Part shown: piece by piece, positions 45,015 through 54,498 of the stretch
How positions within the stretch are numbered: the first letter of the stretch is position 1
Layout of the letters: each line of letters starts with the position of its first letter
DNA from: Bacillota bacterium
Lineage (GTDB): Bacteria > Bacillota > UBA4882 > UBA8346
Direction of reading: 5' to 3'
Assembly: GCA_023401925.1 (NCBI GenBank)
Contig: JAEXDA010000044.1
Location: forward strand, 62,001 to 126,000
DNA length: 64,000 nt
The notes under the pieces: generated by a model
What the model saw: the letters and a program-made list of their open reading frames with translations, nothing else
Databases searched by the model: none
Told to the model about the DNA's origin: nothing
Program-made: the position numbers and the translations under genes

Positions 45015-46313
45015 TCAATTAAACCGGGTCAGTACCACCGAATAAATATCTTCCAACAGTTTAAGCCCGCCGTTATAACCGACATAAGAGCCGTTAATGA
45101 CCAGCCTTTCAATAACCGGCCACGAAATCATGATATAATGGGCTTTTAACTCCTTCACCAGTTTTTTCTCCCAGGAACTGCCGAGGATTAAAGGATAACC
45201 ATGAAAATCCGTTTGGCGGATTTGATCGTGAATCTGCCGTCCGTCACTGGAAAACTCCACTTCGGCCACAATCCCGTCATTGAACTCCCGGAAATAGCTT
45301 CGCACCTGATTCTGATATTCCAGCGGGGTATCATCGGTGATGTATTGTTTGGATGGTATCCGCCCCAAATCGTTGACCAAGAACTTGGTCAGGGCCAATG
45401 CATATTGGGCGTCGGAAACCACCACAAACCGTTTGGACATCACCCGGGTCTCCAGAAAAACATCGGCAAAACGTTCAATGTAGTAATAATATTCATCCTC
45501 GTGCCGCTTAATAACAGGCTCGACTTGTTCGGCACGGAGCCCGGCGAACTCCCCAACAGTCCTTAAAAATTTACTGGTCTCAAAAGCGCCTACCGGAAGG
45601 GCCGGGTAATGGAGATAGGGGGTTCCGAAGCGCTCCTGCAATGATTGAGCATTTTTTAGACCCAGCCAGGGGGAAACCACCAAATTAAACTGGGCCTCGG
45701 GAATGCGCTGGATATTTTGAACCCCTCTGCCGTGTCCAAAGATAGTGTTTGGAATCAGGCCGATTTCTCCAACCAACCTTTCAAGCTCTCGTAGGTTCCC
45801 AAGCCAGAACGGATCATGCATCGGGATTCCCGCCCAAATATTAACCAGCCCCTGCACCTTGGAGGGCGACTCCTTTAAGTATTGGTCGATGATCGCCTGA
45901 ATGACCCACTCATGGCCTTGATAATTGTTGGCCTTAAAACCGGGAGTCGAGGCAAAAATCACCGGTTTTTCGGAATTTTTAAAAGAACGGACCACTTCCG
46001 TCCCGTCATCTCCGACGATCTCCGAGGTGCACCCGGTTAATATCACATATAAATCCGCATCCACCACTTTGAGTGAATTTTCAATGGTCTCTCTCAAACG
46101 GCTCTCGCCACCAAAAATGACTTCTTTTTCACTAATATTGGTGCAGGGAAAGATATGGGGTGAAAAATGGCCGGAACTCCCTACGCTGCCCCCTAATTTT
46201 TCAGCGCAACCCGGTCCGGCATGCAAGATGGGTAAAGATCCGGGAATCGACTGCACCGTTTGCATCGCGGCCATTGCGCATTTGTACCTTGGTTGATCGA
46301 GTATTCTGGCCAT
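45015..46313 (-). CDS. NifK/NifN-like nitrogenase component 1 subunit, pair 2
   Basis: 432 residues. RYKCAMAAMQTVQ, HAGPGCAEKLGG and ILTGCTSEIVGDD give the three P-cluster-type cysteines. The C-terminus is RLVINGSYVGYNGGLKLLEDI. It starts one base after the stop of the NifD-like gene, so expression is tightly coupled. It is more similar to the pair 3 subunit than to pair 1. Last gene of a TcyJKLMN-like transporter operon with an M20 deacylase, pointing to an imported cysteine-derived thioether as substrate (inference). Confidence 0.87.
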   Translation of the reverse strand: MARILDQPRYKCAMAAMQTVQSIPGSLPILHAGPGCAEKLGGSVGSSGHFSPHIFPCTNISEKEVIFGGESRLRETIENSLKVVDADLYVILTGCTSEIVGDDGTEVVRSFKNSEKPVIFASTPGFKANNYQGHEWVIQAIIDQYLKESPSKVQGLVNIWAGIPMHDPFWLGNLRELERLVGEIGLIPNTIFGHGRGVQNIQRIPEAQFNLVVSPWLGLKNAQSLQERFGTPYLHYPALPVGAFETSKFLRTVGEFAGLRAEQVEPVIKRHEDEYYYYIERFADVFLETRVMSKRFVVVSDAQYALALTKFLVNDLGRIPSKQYITDDTPLEYQNQVRSYFREFNDGIVAEVEFSSDGRQIHDQIRQTDFHGYPLILGSSWEKKLVKELKAHYIMISWPVIERLVINGSYVGYNGGLKLLEDIYSVVLTRFN

Positions 46314-46314
46314 T

Positions 46315-47790
46315 TTATCCTATCGACTCCTTTAGAAAATTTGCATTACCTTGATTGTACCACCACTGGGTATAAGGAAGTTTTACCCGGGCGGCCAGGT
46401 TTTTTTCAAAACTGCGGTTTTGAATGGTGTCCAATACCGCACAGGCAAAGTTTAAGGTTCCCTGATAGCCAAAGATCATATATTCATCCGCCACATAAAG
46501 CGCCGGCACGCCTTGTTTGATCGCCCAGACGGTGGTTCCCGGATGCCGTGAAAAATAGATGTCCGGCTGATACTGGTGCAAAATATTGAGAACTTCGAAG
46601 TTTTGCTGGTCGGCCACGCTGATCTTAAAATTTGCCGGGGAAGTCGCATCCAAATATTTTAATGATGGCGGTATCTGGTCGTTATCATATTGGTGGTCGT
46701 AATGCCAGGCTGCCCCCCAGACCACTTCCATACCCAATTCCTGCAAAACCCGGGATACTTCAAAGGTATAACCGGGGCCCATCCCAATCACGGCCCGTAA
46801 TCCTGTTAATTCTTTTTTGACCGCCTCAATCTGCGGCAGGTATTTTTCTCTTTGTCCGCTGATGTAGGACTCGACTTCACCCTCTTTACCGATGACCCGT
46901 CCGATTTCCCGGAGCCAGGTTTCAAAACCGGTAACTCCGAGTGGGTTGATAGTCCTGATATAGGGAACCCCATACTGCTGCTCTAAAGCGTTTCCCAGAT
47001 AAGTCCCGAGAGTTCCGCAAATGCAAACGGTAGCCAAAGACTCTGAGATATGGGAGAGTTCTTCCACAGTGGCATTTTGGTACAAAAACTGCGGCTTGAC
47101 CCCAAAGTTGGCGAACAGTTCGGTAATTTCCACCCGAGCGCTCTCGAAAAAGTTTTTAAAGTTAATCACCGACGACTTTTTATTGGTTCGGGGCGGCTTG
47201 ACAATAGACGTCAGGACTGTATGGTCGGCTGCGTCAAATCCAGTTGCCCAGATGCGGGATTTAAATCCTTCACAATGAACCGCGGCTATCGGGACCGGCA
47301 GCTCCGTTTTGAGATCTTCCACGATCCCCTCGACGTCTTCGCCGATAATCCCGGTTACACATGAAGTACCGATAAAAATAGCCTCTGGCAGATAACGACG
47401 GTAGGTTTCCAAAATAACCTCCCGAAGAGTACCGACTGCCCCAAATACTGTATCTTGCTCATTCATATCGGTACCTACAAAGACAGTATGATTGACAACT
47501 CCAATCTTGGTTGCCAGCTGCGTGTTTAAAACATCGGCCCCGGCAGCTCCCGCTGTACAACCGGAAGGGGCGTGATTGATAACGGCGACATCACGGATAC
47601 CCGAAATTTGGCCGAGAGCGCAACCTGACAGGCAGGTGCTGGATTGACTGAAACAACGTTCCCGGTCTTTAGGACCTCCGCAGCGGGATTGATGGACCAA
47701 GTCCTTCAAATCACCGTTATACCCGGTGATGGAACCCAAACGGTTTTCGCGGGTTCCTGCAGTGGACACATCTAAATTAATCGGCATCAT
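46315..47790 (-). CDS. NifD/NifE-like nitrogenase component 1 subunit, pair 2
   Basis: 491 residues from the ATG that follows GAGGAGGTTTCG; a TTG overlapping the ATPase stop is less likely. P-cluster-type cysteines: STCLSGCALGQ, HAPSGCTAG, IGTSCVTGIIGED. The NifD Cys275 equivalent is in VCICGTLGTYLGN. The His442 region reads VADEYMIFGYQG, without His. These features match cofactor-binding but non-N2-fixing homologues. Its gene is 17 bp after the transporter ATPase and one base before the NifK-like gene. Confidence 0.87.
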   Translation of the reverse strand: MMPINLDVSTAGTRENRLGSITGYNGDLKDLVHQSRCGGPKDRERCFSQSSTCLSGCALGQISGIRDVAVINHAPSGCTAGAAGADVLNTQLATKIGVVNHTVFVGTDMNEQDTVFGAVGTLREVILETYRRYLPEAIFIGTSCVTGIIGEDVEGIVEDLKTELPVPIAAVHCEGFKSRIWATGFDAADHTVLTSIVKPPRTNKKSSVINFKNFFESARVEITELFANFGVKPQFLYQNATVEELSHISESLATVCICGTLGTYLGNALEQQYGVPYIRTINPLGVTGFETWLREIGRVIGKEGEVESYISGQREKYLPQIEAVKKELTGLRAVIGMGPGYTFEVSRVLQELGMEVVWGAAWHYDHQYDNDQIPPSLKYLDATSPANFKISVADQQNFEVLNILHQYQPDIYFSRHPGTTVWAIKQGVPALYVADEYMIFGYQGTLNFACAVLDTIQNRSFEKNLAARVKLPYTQWWYNQGNANFLKESIG

Positions 47791-47807
47791 CGAAACCTCC
47801 TCGTTAT

Positions 47808-48560
47808 TCAAATATCATAATTCCACTCCGGTAATATCCTTTTTAAAAATTGCTGCGTCCGCTCTTCCCTGGGATGGGAAAATAACTGTTGCGGGGTTCC
47901 CTCTTCCACAATCAAGCCTTCATCCATGAAAACAACCTGGTTGGCCACATCGGCCGCAAAGGAGAGTTCATGCGTGACCACAATCATGGTGATTCCCTCT
48001 TTGGCGACTTTTTTGATTACTGTAAGAACCTCTCCCACCAGCTCCGGATCCAGGGCCGAGGTCGGTTCATCCAATAAAATGACCTCCGGATTCAAAGCCA
48101 AAGCCCTGGCAATCCCCACCCGCTGCTGCTGGCCTCCGGAAAGCCGGCAGGGATAAGCGTCGTATTTGTCGGTAAGGCCTACCTTATCCAATAATTTTTT
48201 GCCGAGGGCCTCGGCTTCGTTTTTAGCAACGCCGCGGGTAATGATTAAACCTTCGGTCACATTTTCCAGCGCTGTTTTGTTACTGAACAAATTATAATTT
48301 TGAAAAACCATGGCCGTCTGCCGGCGCGCACTAAGGATATCTTTTTTGGAGGCATGTTTGAAATGGTAATGGTTTTCGCCAATCGCCAATTGACCATCAT
48401 CGGCTTTTTCCAGAAAATTAATGCACCTTAGAAGAGTGGTTTTCCCGGAACCGCTGGGTCCGATCACCACCACCACTTCACCCTTATTGACCTTCAAATC
48501 GATGCCTTTCAACACTTGATGCTTGCCGAAGGCCTTAAAAACTCCTTTTAACTCGATCAA
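47808..48560 (-). CDS. Amino-acid ABC transporter ATPase (TcyN/GlnQ-like)
   Basis: 250 residues from TTG, chosen because GGAGGGGG precedes it and its first bases overlap the permease stop (TTGA). Walker A GPSGSGKTT, signature LSGGQQQRVGIARAL, Walker B EVILLDEPTSALD, THELSFA. Polar amino-acid uptake family. Together with two binding proteins, two permeases and an M20 hydrolase the set reproduces the make-up of the B. subtilis tcyJKLMN/sndA locus for cystine and S-substituted cysteines. Confidence 0.9.
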   Translation of the reverse strand: MIELKGVFKAFGKHQVLKGIDLKVNKGEVVVVIGPSGSGKTTLLRCINFLEKADDGQLAIGENHYHFKHASKKDILSARRQTAMVFQNYNLFSNKTALENVTEGLIITRGVAKNEAEALGKKLLDKVGLTDKYDAYPCRLSGGQQQRVGIARALALNPEVILLDEPTSALDPELVGEVLTVIKKVAKEGITMIVVTHELSFAADVANQVVFMDEGLIVEEGTPQQLFSHPREERTQQFLKRILPEWNYDI

Positions 48561-49257
48561 AACGCCCCCTCCTTCCGGTAACCGGAGAGCCTTTTTTCCA
48601 AAAGAAAGGAAATCCTTTCCAGGCTGCCGTTTAAGGCCCAATAAACGATGGCTGAGGCTACATAAGCCTCCAAATATTTGTAATTGGCGGTGGCCGTAAT
48701 TAAGGCGGCATTCATCAGGTCGACCACAGAAATCGTAAACACCAAGGAAGTACTTTTGATCATCCCAATCAAGTTGCTGCACAACATGGGAACGGCTGCC
48801 GGTAACGCCTGCGGCAGAACAATCCGGCGTAATAACTGAGAACGGGTCATTCCGACCGAATACGCCGCTTCATATTGTCCTCTATTTACCGACATCAAAG
48901 CCCCGCGAATGGTTTCCGAGATATTGGCGATCGCTACGGTTAATAATGCCGTAAACGCCATATAAATGACGTTAATATCTTTGGAATGCAAGCTTCAATG
49001 GAATTTGTCGGCCATACTGTCAAACCCTTGGACCATCATAAAATAAATGATTAAGATTTGCAATACCACCGGTATGCCTTTGGTAAAACCTGCATCCCCC
49101 TTGCCAATACCTTGAACTGAAATAACCGCGCCAAAGCGATGAAAGTCCCCAAAATGATACCCAAAGTAAAAGGAACAAAGGCCAGCAAAAGGGTTACCGG
49201 TGTATAACGCAAAGCCGCTTTCATGGCAATCAACATAAAATGAAAATCAAAGTTCAT
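48557..49257 (-). pseudogene. Amino-acid ABC permease (TcyM-like), frameshift plus nonsense codon
   Basis: The N-terminal frame reads LRYTPVTLLLAFVPFTLGII then leaves frame at a G5 run near 49096. The shifted frame continues FTKGIPVVLQILIIYFMMVQ and GFDSMADKFH, then meets TGA (48995-48997), probably replacing a Trp codon. After it the protein resumes with SLHSKDINVIYMAF, the EAA loop EAAYSVGMTRSQLLRRIVLP, and a normal end. Two independent lesions suggest true inactivation, unless both are sequence errors. The neighbouring permease is intact. Confidence 0.8.
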
Positions 49258-49291
49258 CGTATCATCGCCCGATCATTTTATATTTTAATTT

Positions 49292-49954
49292 CTACTCAAC
49301 ATTGGAGAATCCATATTCCATCAGGACGCAAAGGGTCAAGAAAATGACCGCTGCTCCGACATATCCTTCCAAAGTATGATAAGTACTGGCCCCGATAACC
49401 CTGGCTTTGCCGATCACATCGATAATACCCAGTGAAAAGGCAACAGAGGTATTCTGTAATAAACCCACCATATTCATTCCCAGGCTAGGTAAAGCGATCA
49501 ATAAGGCCTGTGGGGCCACAATCCGCCGGAAGGTCTGCAACCTGCTCATACCGACGGCGTAGGCTGCTTCCGTCTGACCGATGGGTACCCCGATGATGGC
49601 GGCCCGGATAATCTCAGCCATAAAAGCAGCCATGTTCAACCCATAGGTAATGATGATGAAAATTAATTTGTCCCAACGGTTGATATCCACATGAATCTTC
49701 AATAAAACCAGCGGTAATCCGTAATAAACAATGAACATCTGCACAATGATGGGGGTGCCCCGCATGAAAGAAATATAAATGGCGGAAATTTGATTGAGCA
49801 AGGGGGTTTTCCCTAACCGGAACAAAGCCAAAACAGTACCCAGGAAGACTCCCAATACCGTTGCAGCTATCAGAATCAATAACGTAATATGCAACCGCGA
49901 CAACAATTTGGGGAAATATTCAAATATGAGTTTGATGTCAAATAATTGTCCCAT
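49292..49954 (-). CDS. Amino-acid ABC transporter permease (TcyL-like)
   Basis: 220 residues of the His/Glu/Gln permease family. LHITLLILIAATVLGVFLGT, AIYISFMRGTPIIVQMFIVY, and EAA loop EAAYAVGMSRLQTFRRIVAPQ. About five TM helices. It overlaps the M20 hydrolase gene upstream by 17 bp. Its partner permease downstream is damaged, so the transporter may work as a homodimer of this protein or not at all. Confidence 0.9.
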   Translation of the reverse strand: MGQLFDIKLIFEYFPKLLSRLHITLLILIAATVLGVFLGTVLALFRLGKTPLLNQISAIYISFMRGTPIIVQMFIVYYGLPLVLLKIHVDINRWDKLIFIIITYGLNMAAFMAEIIRAAIIGVPIGQTEAAYAVGMSRLQTFRRIVAPQALLIALPSLGMNMVGLLQNTSVAFSLGIIDVIGKARVIGASTYHTLEGYVGAAVIFLTLCVLMEYGFSNVE

Positions 49955-51179
49955 AATGGTCTCCTGAAATCATGATCGAGCTCTTTGCCATTTCCGGACC
50001 CACCGAATTCAAAAATTCCAGCGCCGCCAGGGCGAAAAAAGCCGCTCCCAAAGGCAAGACCGCTTCATCCAGATCAAACTTCGGATGATGCAGGGGAAAA
50101 TTCTCTTGATTGGGAGCGGCCGCCCCCAAGGATACAAAGGTAGCCGGGACCTCATGGGAATAGCTGGTGAAATCTTCCCCCAGCAAAACCCGGGGAACTT
50201 CGACGACATGGGCGGCGCCGAATATTTTTTCAGCCGCTTGTTTTGCAATGGCCGTTACTTTCCTATCATTCATTAAGGGTTTATGGCCGGAAACAAATTG
50301 AAATTGATAGTGGCAGTCATGGGCCTGGCAGATATGCTTAATGATTCTCTCCATCCACTCGCCGGCCTGATGGATAAGGATTTCATTGAAGCATCTCACC
50401 GTGCCGGTTAGCACCACCCGATCGGCGATGATATTGGCCCTGTTTCCGCCATGAATGGTTCCGATGGACAGTACAAAAGATTCGACGGGATCGATTTTCG
50501 AAGAAGAAATGGTTTGCAAAGCCTGAATCACTTCAGCGGCAACTAAAACCGCATCTTTGGCCTTATGGGGCCAGGCGCCATGTCCTGTTTCACCAAGGAT
50601 CTCAATTTGAAACCCGCCTGCCACCGCATAAAAAGCTCCTTCCCGGTAACCCAGTTTCCCCACCGGCAGATTGGGATCCACGTGCAAGCCGATAATGGCA
50701 TCGACTTTGGGGTTTTCCAATACCCCTTCCCGGATCATTTCCACTGCGCCGCCTTTGGGACTTTCTTCACTGGGTTGAAAGATCAGCTTCACCTTTCCCC
50801 GGATCGACTGCCGTTCTTTGGCTAAGATCTCGGCAGCCCCAAGTAAAGCTGCCGTATGGGCATCATGTCCGCAAGCGTGCATCACGCCCGGATGAACCGA
50901 CCGGAATTCCAAAACGTTTTCCTCCTGCACCGGCAAGGCATCCATATCGGCTCGTAAAGCAACGGTTGCTCCGGGATGAACGCCTTGAATTAAGCCGACA
51001 ACCCCTGTAGTACCAACATTTTCCTGAACTTCAATCCCTGATTTTCGCAAAGTCTTGGCCACCAGTGCAGCGGTGGCAAATTCCTCAAGGGCCATTTCGG
51101 GGTGGCGATGAATCTGCCTGCGCAGCTCAACAATTTTGGGCGCTATTTCCAGGGCAGATTTTTTGATTGGCTGATCCAT
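49938..51179 (-). CDS. M20 amidohydrolase (N-acyl amino acid deacylase, SndA/YtnL-like)
   Basis: 413 residues. Metal-dependent M20D peptidase: HRHPEMALEEF, ALRADMDALPVQEE, the metal ligands in MHACGHDAHTAALLGAA, FQPSEESPKGGAVEMI, and GLHVDPNLPVG. The dimerisation domain is inserted at about 190-300. Relatives remove acyl groups from N-acetyl or N-acyl amino acids. In the B. subtilis ytm/tcy locus the related SndA deacetylates N-acetyl-S-(2-succino)cysteine. Its place between binding proteins and permeases suggests intracellular deacylation of an imported S-substituted cysteine, ready for the nitrogenase-like pair. Confidence 0.88.
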   Translation of the reverse strand: MDQPIKKSALEIAPKIVELRRQIHRHPEMALEEFATAALVAKTLRKSGIEVQENVGTTGVVGLIQGVHPGATVALRADMDALPVQEENVLEFRSVHPGVMHACGHDAHTAALLGAAEILAKERQSIRGKVKLIFQPSEESPKGGAVEMIREGVLENPKVDAIIGLHVDPNLPVGKLGYREGAFYAVAGGFQIEILGETGHGAWPHKAKDAVLVAAEVIQALQTISSSKIDPVESFVLSIGTIHGGNRANIIADRVVLTGTVRCFNEILIHQAGEWMERIIKHICQAHDCHYQFQFVSGHKPLMNDRKVTAIAKQAAEKIFGAAHVVEVPRVLLGEDFTSYSHEVPATFVSLGAAAPNQENFPLHHPKFDLDEAVLPLGAAFFALAALEFLNSVGPEMAKSSIMISGDHYGTII

Positions 51180-51202
51180 GGTAAACAGACTCTTTTCTTA
51201 GA

Positions 51203-52009
51203 TTATTGGGTATAATCCCTGCCCAGGATTTTCAGGGATATTTTGGATAAGGTACCGTCACTCTTCAATTGCCGTATCGTTTTATCGACATCATCCCGCA
51301 GTCCGGCTTCATCTTTGCTGTAAATAAAATAGGTGTAGGAATTATACAGGGTATCGCCGACTATTTTTATAACATCCCCGTATGCTTTGTTGATCGAATC
51401 CACATTGCGGGTAAATTGGGTGGTGGCGTCGATGGAACCGGTCTTCAGATTTTGGACCAGCATGGCCGTATCCAGGGCGCCGTATATCAGGTTGATTTTA
51501 TTACCGTGCTCTTTATTGTAACTTTCCAGGATATAAGCATCATTGCTACCCGGCGATACCTGGACCTTTTTGCCATAAAGGTCGGTGAGGGATCGGATAT
51601 CATTGCGGGTGGCCAATACTGTTATTTTGGTAGCAACGATGGTGTAAAACTCCTTGGCAAACAGGTATTTCTTCTCCCGTTCGGCATTTTTGGCATATTC
51701 ATGGGCGGCAATATCGATTTTCCCCGAATCCAGACTCAATAAAACATTGGGGAAATCCATGGTTTGATATTCAAATTGGTATTGGGGCAATCGTTTATTG
51801 ATGGCTTTCAGAACTTCATATTCAAAGCCGGCCAAATTCCCCTCTTCATCCAGGTAACAATAGGGTTTAAAAGCATTCCCCGTTCCTACAATAATTTTTT
51901 TGGGGGATTTGGTATCTGCCAGCAAACTGGAATCTGTGGCTACCAACACTCCCAAAATCAAAGCGATGATCAGCAGCCGCCCCCAGCGAATCGTTGCATC
52001 TCGTTTCAT
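51203..52009 (-). CDS. Amino-acid ABC substrate-binding protein, second of two paralogues (TcyJ/K-like)
   Basis: 268 residues. Signal peptide (LLIIALILGVLVATDSSLLA) without lipobox Cys. SBP_bac_3 fold: VGTGNAFKPYCYLDEEGNLA, GFEYEVLKAINKRLPQY, KVQVSPGSNDAYILESYN. Closely related in sequence throughout to the next upstream protein. Two adjacent binding proteins are the arrangement of tcyJ and tcyK. It is 23 bp upstream of the M20 gene. Ligand inferred to be a cystine-like or S-substituted cysteine. Confidence 0.88.
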   Translation of the reverse strand: MKRDATIRWGRLLIIALILGVLVATDSSLLADTKSPKKIIVGTGNAFKPYCYLDEEGNLAGFEYEVLKAINKRLPQYQFEYQTMDFPNVLLSLDSGKIDIAAHEYAKNAEREKKYLFAKEFYTIVATKITVLATRNDIRSLTDLYGKKVQVSPGSNDAYILESYNKEHGNKINLIYGALDTAMLVQNLKTGSIDATTQFTRNVDSINKAYGDVIKIVGDTLYNSYTYFIYSKDEAGLRDDVDKTIRQLKSDGTLSKISLKILGRDYTQ

Positions 52010-52041
52010 CCTTGAATGCTCCTCTCTACTTTGACTTTACT

Positions 52042-52860
52042 TCAATCATTGGCCGTATAGTCGCCGCCTAATACCTTAATGGATATCTTGGCTAAAGTAC
52101 CGTCTTTTTTCAGGGACAAAAGCGCTTTATCAATATCCTCCTGCAGCTTGGTGTCTTCTTTGCGGAAAATATAATAAGTACTTGAGGTCGCAATGGGGTC
52201 TCCCACCGTCTTCAACTTGTCGCCGTACACTTTATTGTAAGATTCCATAATTCTTTTGATGGAGATAAAAGCGTCAATACGGCCATTCTCAATATTTTGA
52301 ATGACTAATGCCGGATTGGCGCCCGAATCGGCATAAACAAGTTTGATTTTATTTCCGTGCATCTTGTTATACTGCTCTATTACATAGGCATCATTGGAAC
52401 CCGGGCTTATTTGGACAATTTTTCCATCCAAATCGGTAATGGCATGAATATCATTTCTTTTCTTCGAAACTGTAATCCGTAAAATGAAGGTGGTGTAACT
52501 TTCTTTGCTGAACAAATACTTTTGCTCCCGTTCGGGATTTTTCTCATATTGATGAGCTGCGATATCAATTTTATTCGATTGTAGACTGAGCAAAACGTTT
52601 TGAAAATCATAGGTTTGGAATTCAAACTTATATTGCGGCAACCGCTTATTGATAGCCGTTAGTACTTCATATTCGTATCCCACAGGTTTACCGTTTTCAT
52701 CCAGATAGCAATAGGGTTTAAAGGCGTTGCCGGTGCCGATAATTATGGTTTTGGGGGCCGGAGCGCTGGAAACAACACCGGGATTGGCAGTAACCACCAA
52801 TAATGCTACCAATAAGAATAGGCTTGCAATTTTAAAAAACCAAATTGGTTCATCATCCAT
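52042..52860 (-). CDS. Amino-acid ABC substrate-binding protein, first of two paralogues (TcyJ/K-like)
   Basis: 272 residues. Hydrophobic signal (LFLLVALLVVTANPGVVSSA), again with no lipobox Cys. IGTGNAFKPYCYLDENGKPV, GYEYEVLTAINKRLPQYKF and VQISPGSNDAYVIEQYN show it is a duplicate of the following gene. The YCYLDE segment carries a Cys in both, possibly in the ligand pocket. GGAGGT is very close to the ATG, so the true start may be slightly downstream. First gene behind leader 5. Confidence 0.85.
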   Translation of the reverse strand: MDDEPIWFFKIASLFLLVALLVVTANPGVVSSAPAPKTIIIGTGNAFKPYCYLDENGKPVGYEYEVLTAINKRLPQYKFEFQTYDFQNVLLSLQSNKIDIAAHQYEKNPEREQKYLFSKESYTTFILRITVSKKRNDIHAITDLDGKIVQISPGSNDAYVIEQYNKMHGNKIKLVYADSGANPALVIQNIENGRIDAFISIKRIMESYNKVYGDKLKTVGDPIATSSTYYIFRKEDTKLQEDIDKALLSLKKDGTLAKISIKVLGGDYTAND

Positions 52861-52962
52861 ACCTCCGCTATTTTTAGTTTTGGATAATCTCCATGGTTAA
52901 AATACCTCGCCATCACCCCTTTATCTGTCGCCGTTACCGATTGGCCCAAACCGCTATGTAAC

Positions 52963-53034
52963 AAAAAAGACCGAGCTTGATCCCCTAAGGCCTAACCTTA
53001 GAAAGAATCAACTCAGTCTCCAGTCTGTCTGGTC
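52963..53034 (-). promoter_or_regulatory. Conserved leader 5 before the Tcy-like/nifDK pair 2 operon
   Basis: Transcript sense: GACCAGACAGACTGGAG (CCAG/CTGG hairpin), then a terminator stem GACTGAGTTGATTC...GGATCAAGCTCGGTC and T6. It controls the eight-gene unit ending with nifDK-like pair 2. Confidence 0.82.
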
Positions 53035-53101
53035 AACTTGATGATTTGAATTAGATGATAACGGCTTCGTAATTCCTTACTTATTTTATCGATTTAGTAT
53101 G

Positions 53102-53130
53102 ATTTTAACGGAAGCTTATCAAAAAGTCAA
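53102..53130 (-). promoter_or_regulatory. Sigma-A promoter of leader 5
   Basis: TTGACT, 17-bp spacer, TAAAAT on the minus strand. It overlaps the last codons and stop of the Fe-S protein gene upstream. The leader motif begins 66 nt downstream. Confidence 0.78.
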
Positions 53131-53308
53131 CCGTGATTTGGATTTTTTCTAAAATATATTGGAAGGACGAAGATCCTCGCCATTCTTGGCTGCGTTTATA
53201 AATGCACCTTTTGCTTAGTTCCGGATTTTCAGTCAGCGGAACCATAAACTCTTCACAAGTCCGGTAACCGCAAAGGCCGCAGTTCATTCCCGGCAATTTG
53301 ACTGTCAT
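53105..53308 (-). CDS. Small [4Fe-4S]-binding protein
   Basis: 67 residues. The N-terminus MTVKLPGMNCGLCGYRTCEE followed by a Cys in SKRC gives CX2CX4CX15C, the Fe-S domain (PF04060 type) seen in CODH/ACS gamma subunits and RnfB-type ferredoxins. A stand-alone protein of this kind could carry electrons. AAGGAGAG precedes the ATG. It follows the decayed nifS-like gene in the SsuA/C-type operon at 53-56.6 kb. Confidence 0.7.
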   Translation of the reverse strand: MTVKLPGMNCGLCGYRTCEEFMVPLTENPELSKRCIYKRSQEWRGSSSFQYILEKIQITVDFLISFR

Positions 53309-53353
53309 GGATGATCGACTCTCCTTTTTTTGATTTCTGATTTTCGATAGGCT

Positions 53354-54498
53354 TTAGGATGCTATATTTCTGGAGGTTATCGGACGAGGTTCCGCCGCAA
53401 CCTTCGGCAGGATATCCAAAAACTGTTCCACTTCTCCTGCGGTATTGAATCGGCCCAGAGTAATCCGCCCGCCGCGGGCCTTTAAGGGATCAAAACCAAG
53501 AGCCTGCAATACATAGGACGGTTCATTGGCATACCCGAAGCTACAGGCGCTTCCGGCGGAAATGGCTATCTCCGCTTCATCCAGAGCCAATAAAAGTTTA
53601 ATAGCCTCGCCTTCTTGCCCGGCAAAACCAATGGATACATGTCCAGGTAAGCGCATATGGCGGTGGCCTATAAGGTGGGCCCGAGGGATTTGTTGAAAAA
53701 CCCTCTCAATTAGAAGTTCCCGCAATTGAACCAGCCCAGCCGCTTCCACTGCCAAATTGTCAAGACATAACCTGGCAGCCATCCCAAAGCCGACAATCCC
53801 CGGCACGTTCTCCGTTGCAGAAGGCCTTCCTGCTTCCTGACCTCCACTATGCAGTAATGGCTCCAACTTTAACCCCTTCCGAATATAAAGAGCCCCCACT
53901 CCTTTGGAGCCGTATATCTTATGGGCGGAAACCGATAACAAATCGACGGCTCCCAAAATACTCAGGGAGATTTTACCCAGTGCCTGGACTGCATTGGAAT
54001 GAAAGAGAGCCCCATGATCATGAGTAATCCTAGCTAGTTCCCCAATGGGCTGAATGGTCCCGATTGCATTATTGGCGGTCATGATTGAAACCAGCCGGGT
54101 GGAGGGCGGAGAGCCTTTTTTACGTCGGAATCACCATCCAGATAGGTTACTTTCGCCCCCGTTTTTCCAAATAAGCACAGGTTTCAAGTATCGCCGAATG
54201 TTCGATTTTGCTTGTTACGAGATGAAACGCTGTATTCCGAAAGGTTTCAAAAACTTCGACCAAGACGAAGTTATCTGCTTCGGTACCACTGCCGGTAAAG
54301 ATGACTTCATCCGGGGTTTCAGCAAATATCCGCCACTTGCTGGCAGGCTCCTTCAACCACGCTGCGTACTTCGCGGCCTGCTTTGTGCATGCTGGATGGA
54401 TTACCGTACCATTCACAAATAACTTGAACGTCGATTTTTAAAAAGGCCACTTTTTCATTCAGTTTTGCGCTGATTTTGGCAATACCTTTCTTAAGCAT
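53354..54498 (-). pseudogene. NifS-like cysteine desulfurase, several frameshifts
   Basis: Three frames in succession carry class V cysteine desulfurase sequence: EWYGNPSSMHKAGREVRSVV; then ETPDEVIFTGSGTEADNFVL and HLVTSKIEHSAILET; then MTANNAIGTIQPIGELARIT, SVSAHKIYGSKGVGALYIRK (PLP Lys) and ISAGSACSFG (active-site Cys). Frameshifts lie near 54345, near the G5 run at 54155 and near 54090. The N-terminal LDNNATT segment is replaced by unrelated residues. It would have supplied sulfur for Fe-S or cofactor assembly. The first ATG overlaps the permease stop, showing former coupling. Confidence 0.82.

Noticed and set aside
22954..47790. A conventional nitrogen-fixation (nif) cluster
   Set aside because: No nifE/N/V/Q/X-type genes, the His442-type ligand is absent from all D subunits, and every neighbour concerns sulfur. 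The nitrogenase-like label is kept but N2 reduction is not claimed.
28526..48995. HindIII sites (AAGCTT) at two gene lesions, suggesting cloning or assembly joins
   Set aside because: AAGCTT also occurs elsewhere in the window at about the expected frequency, and the two lesions differ in kind (deletion versus nonsense).
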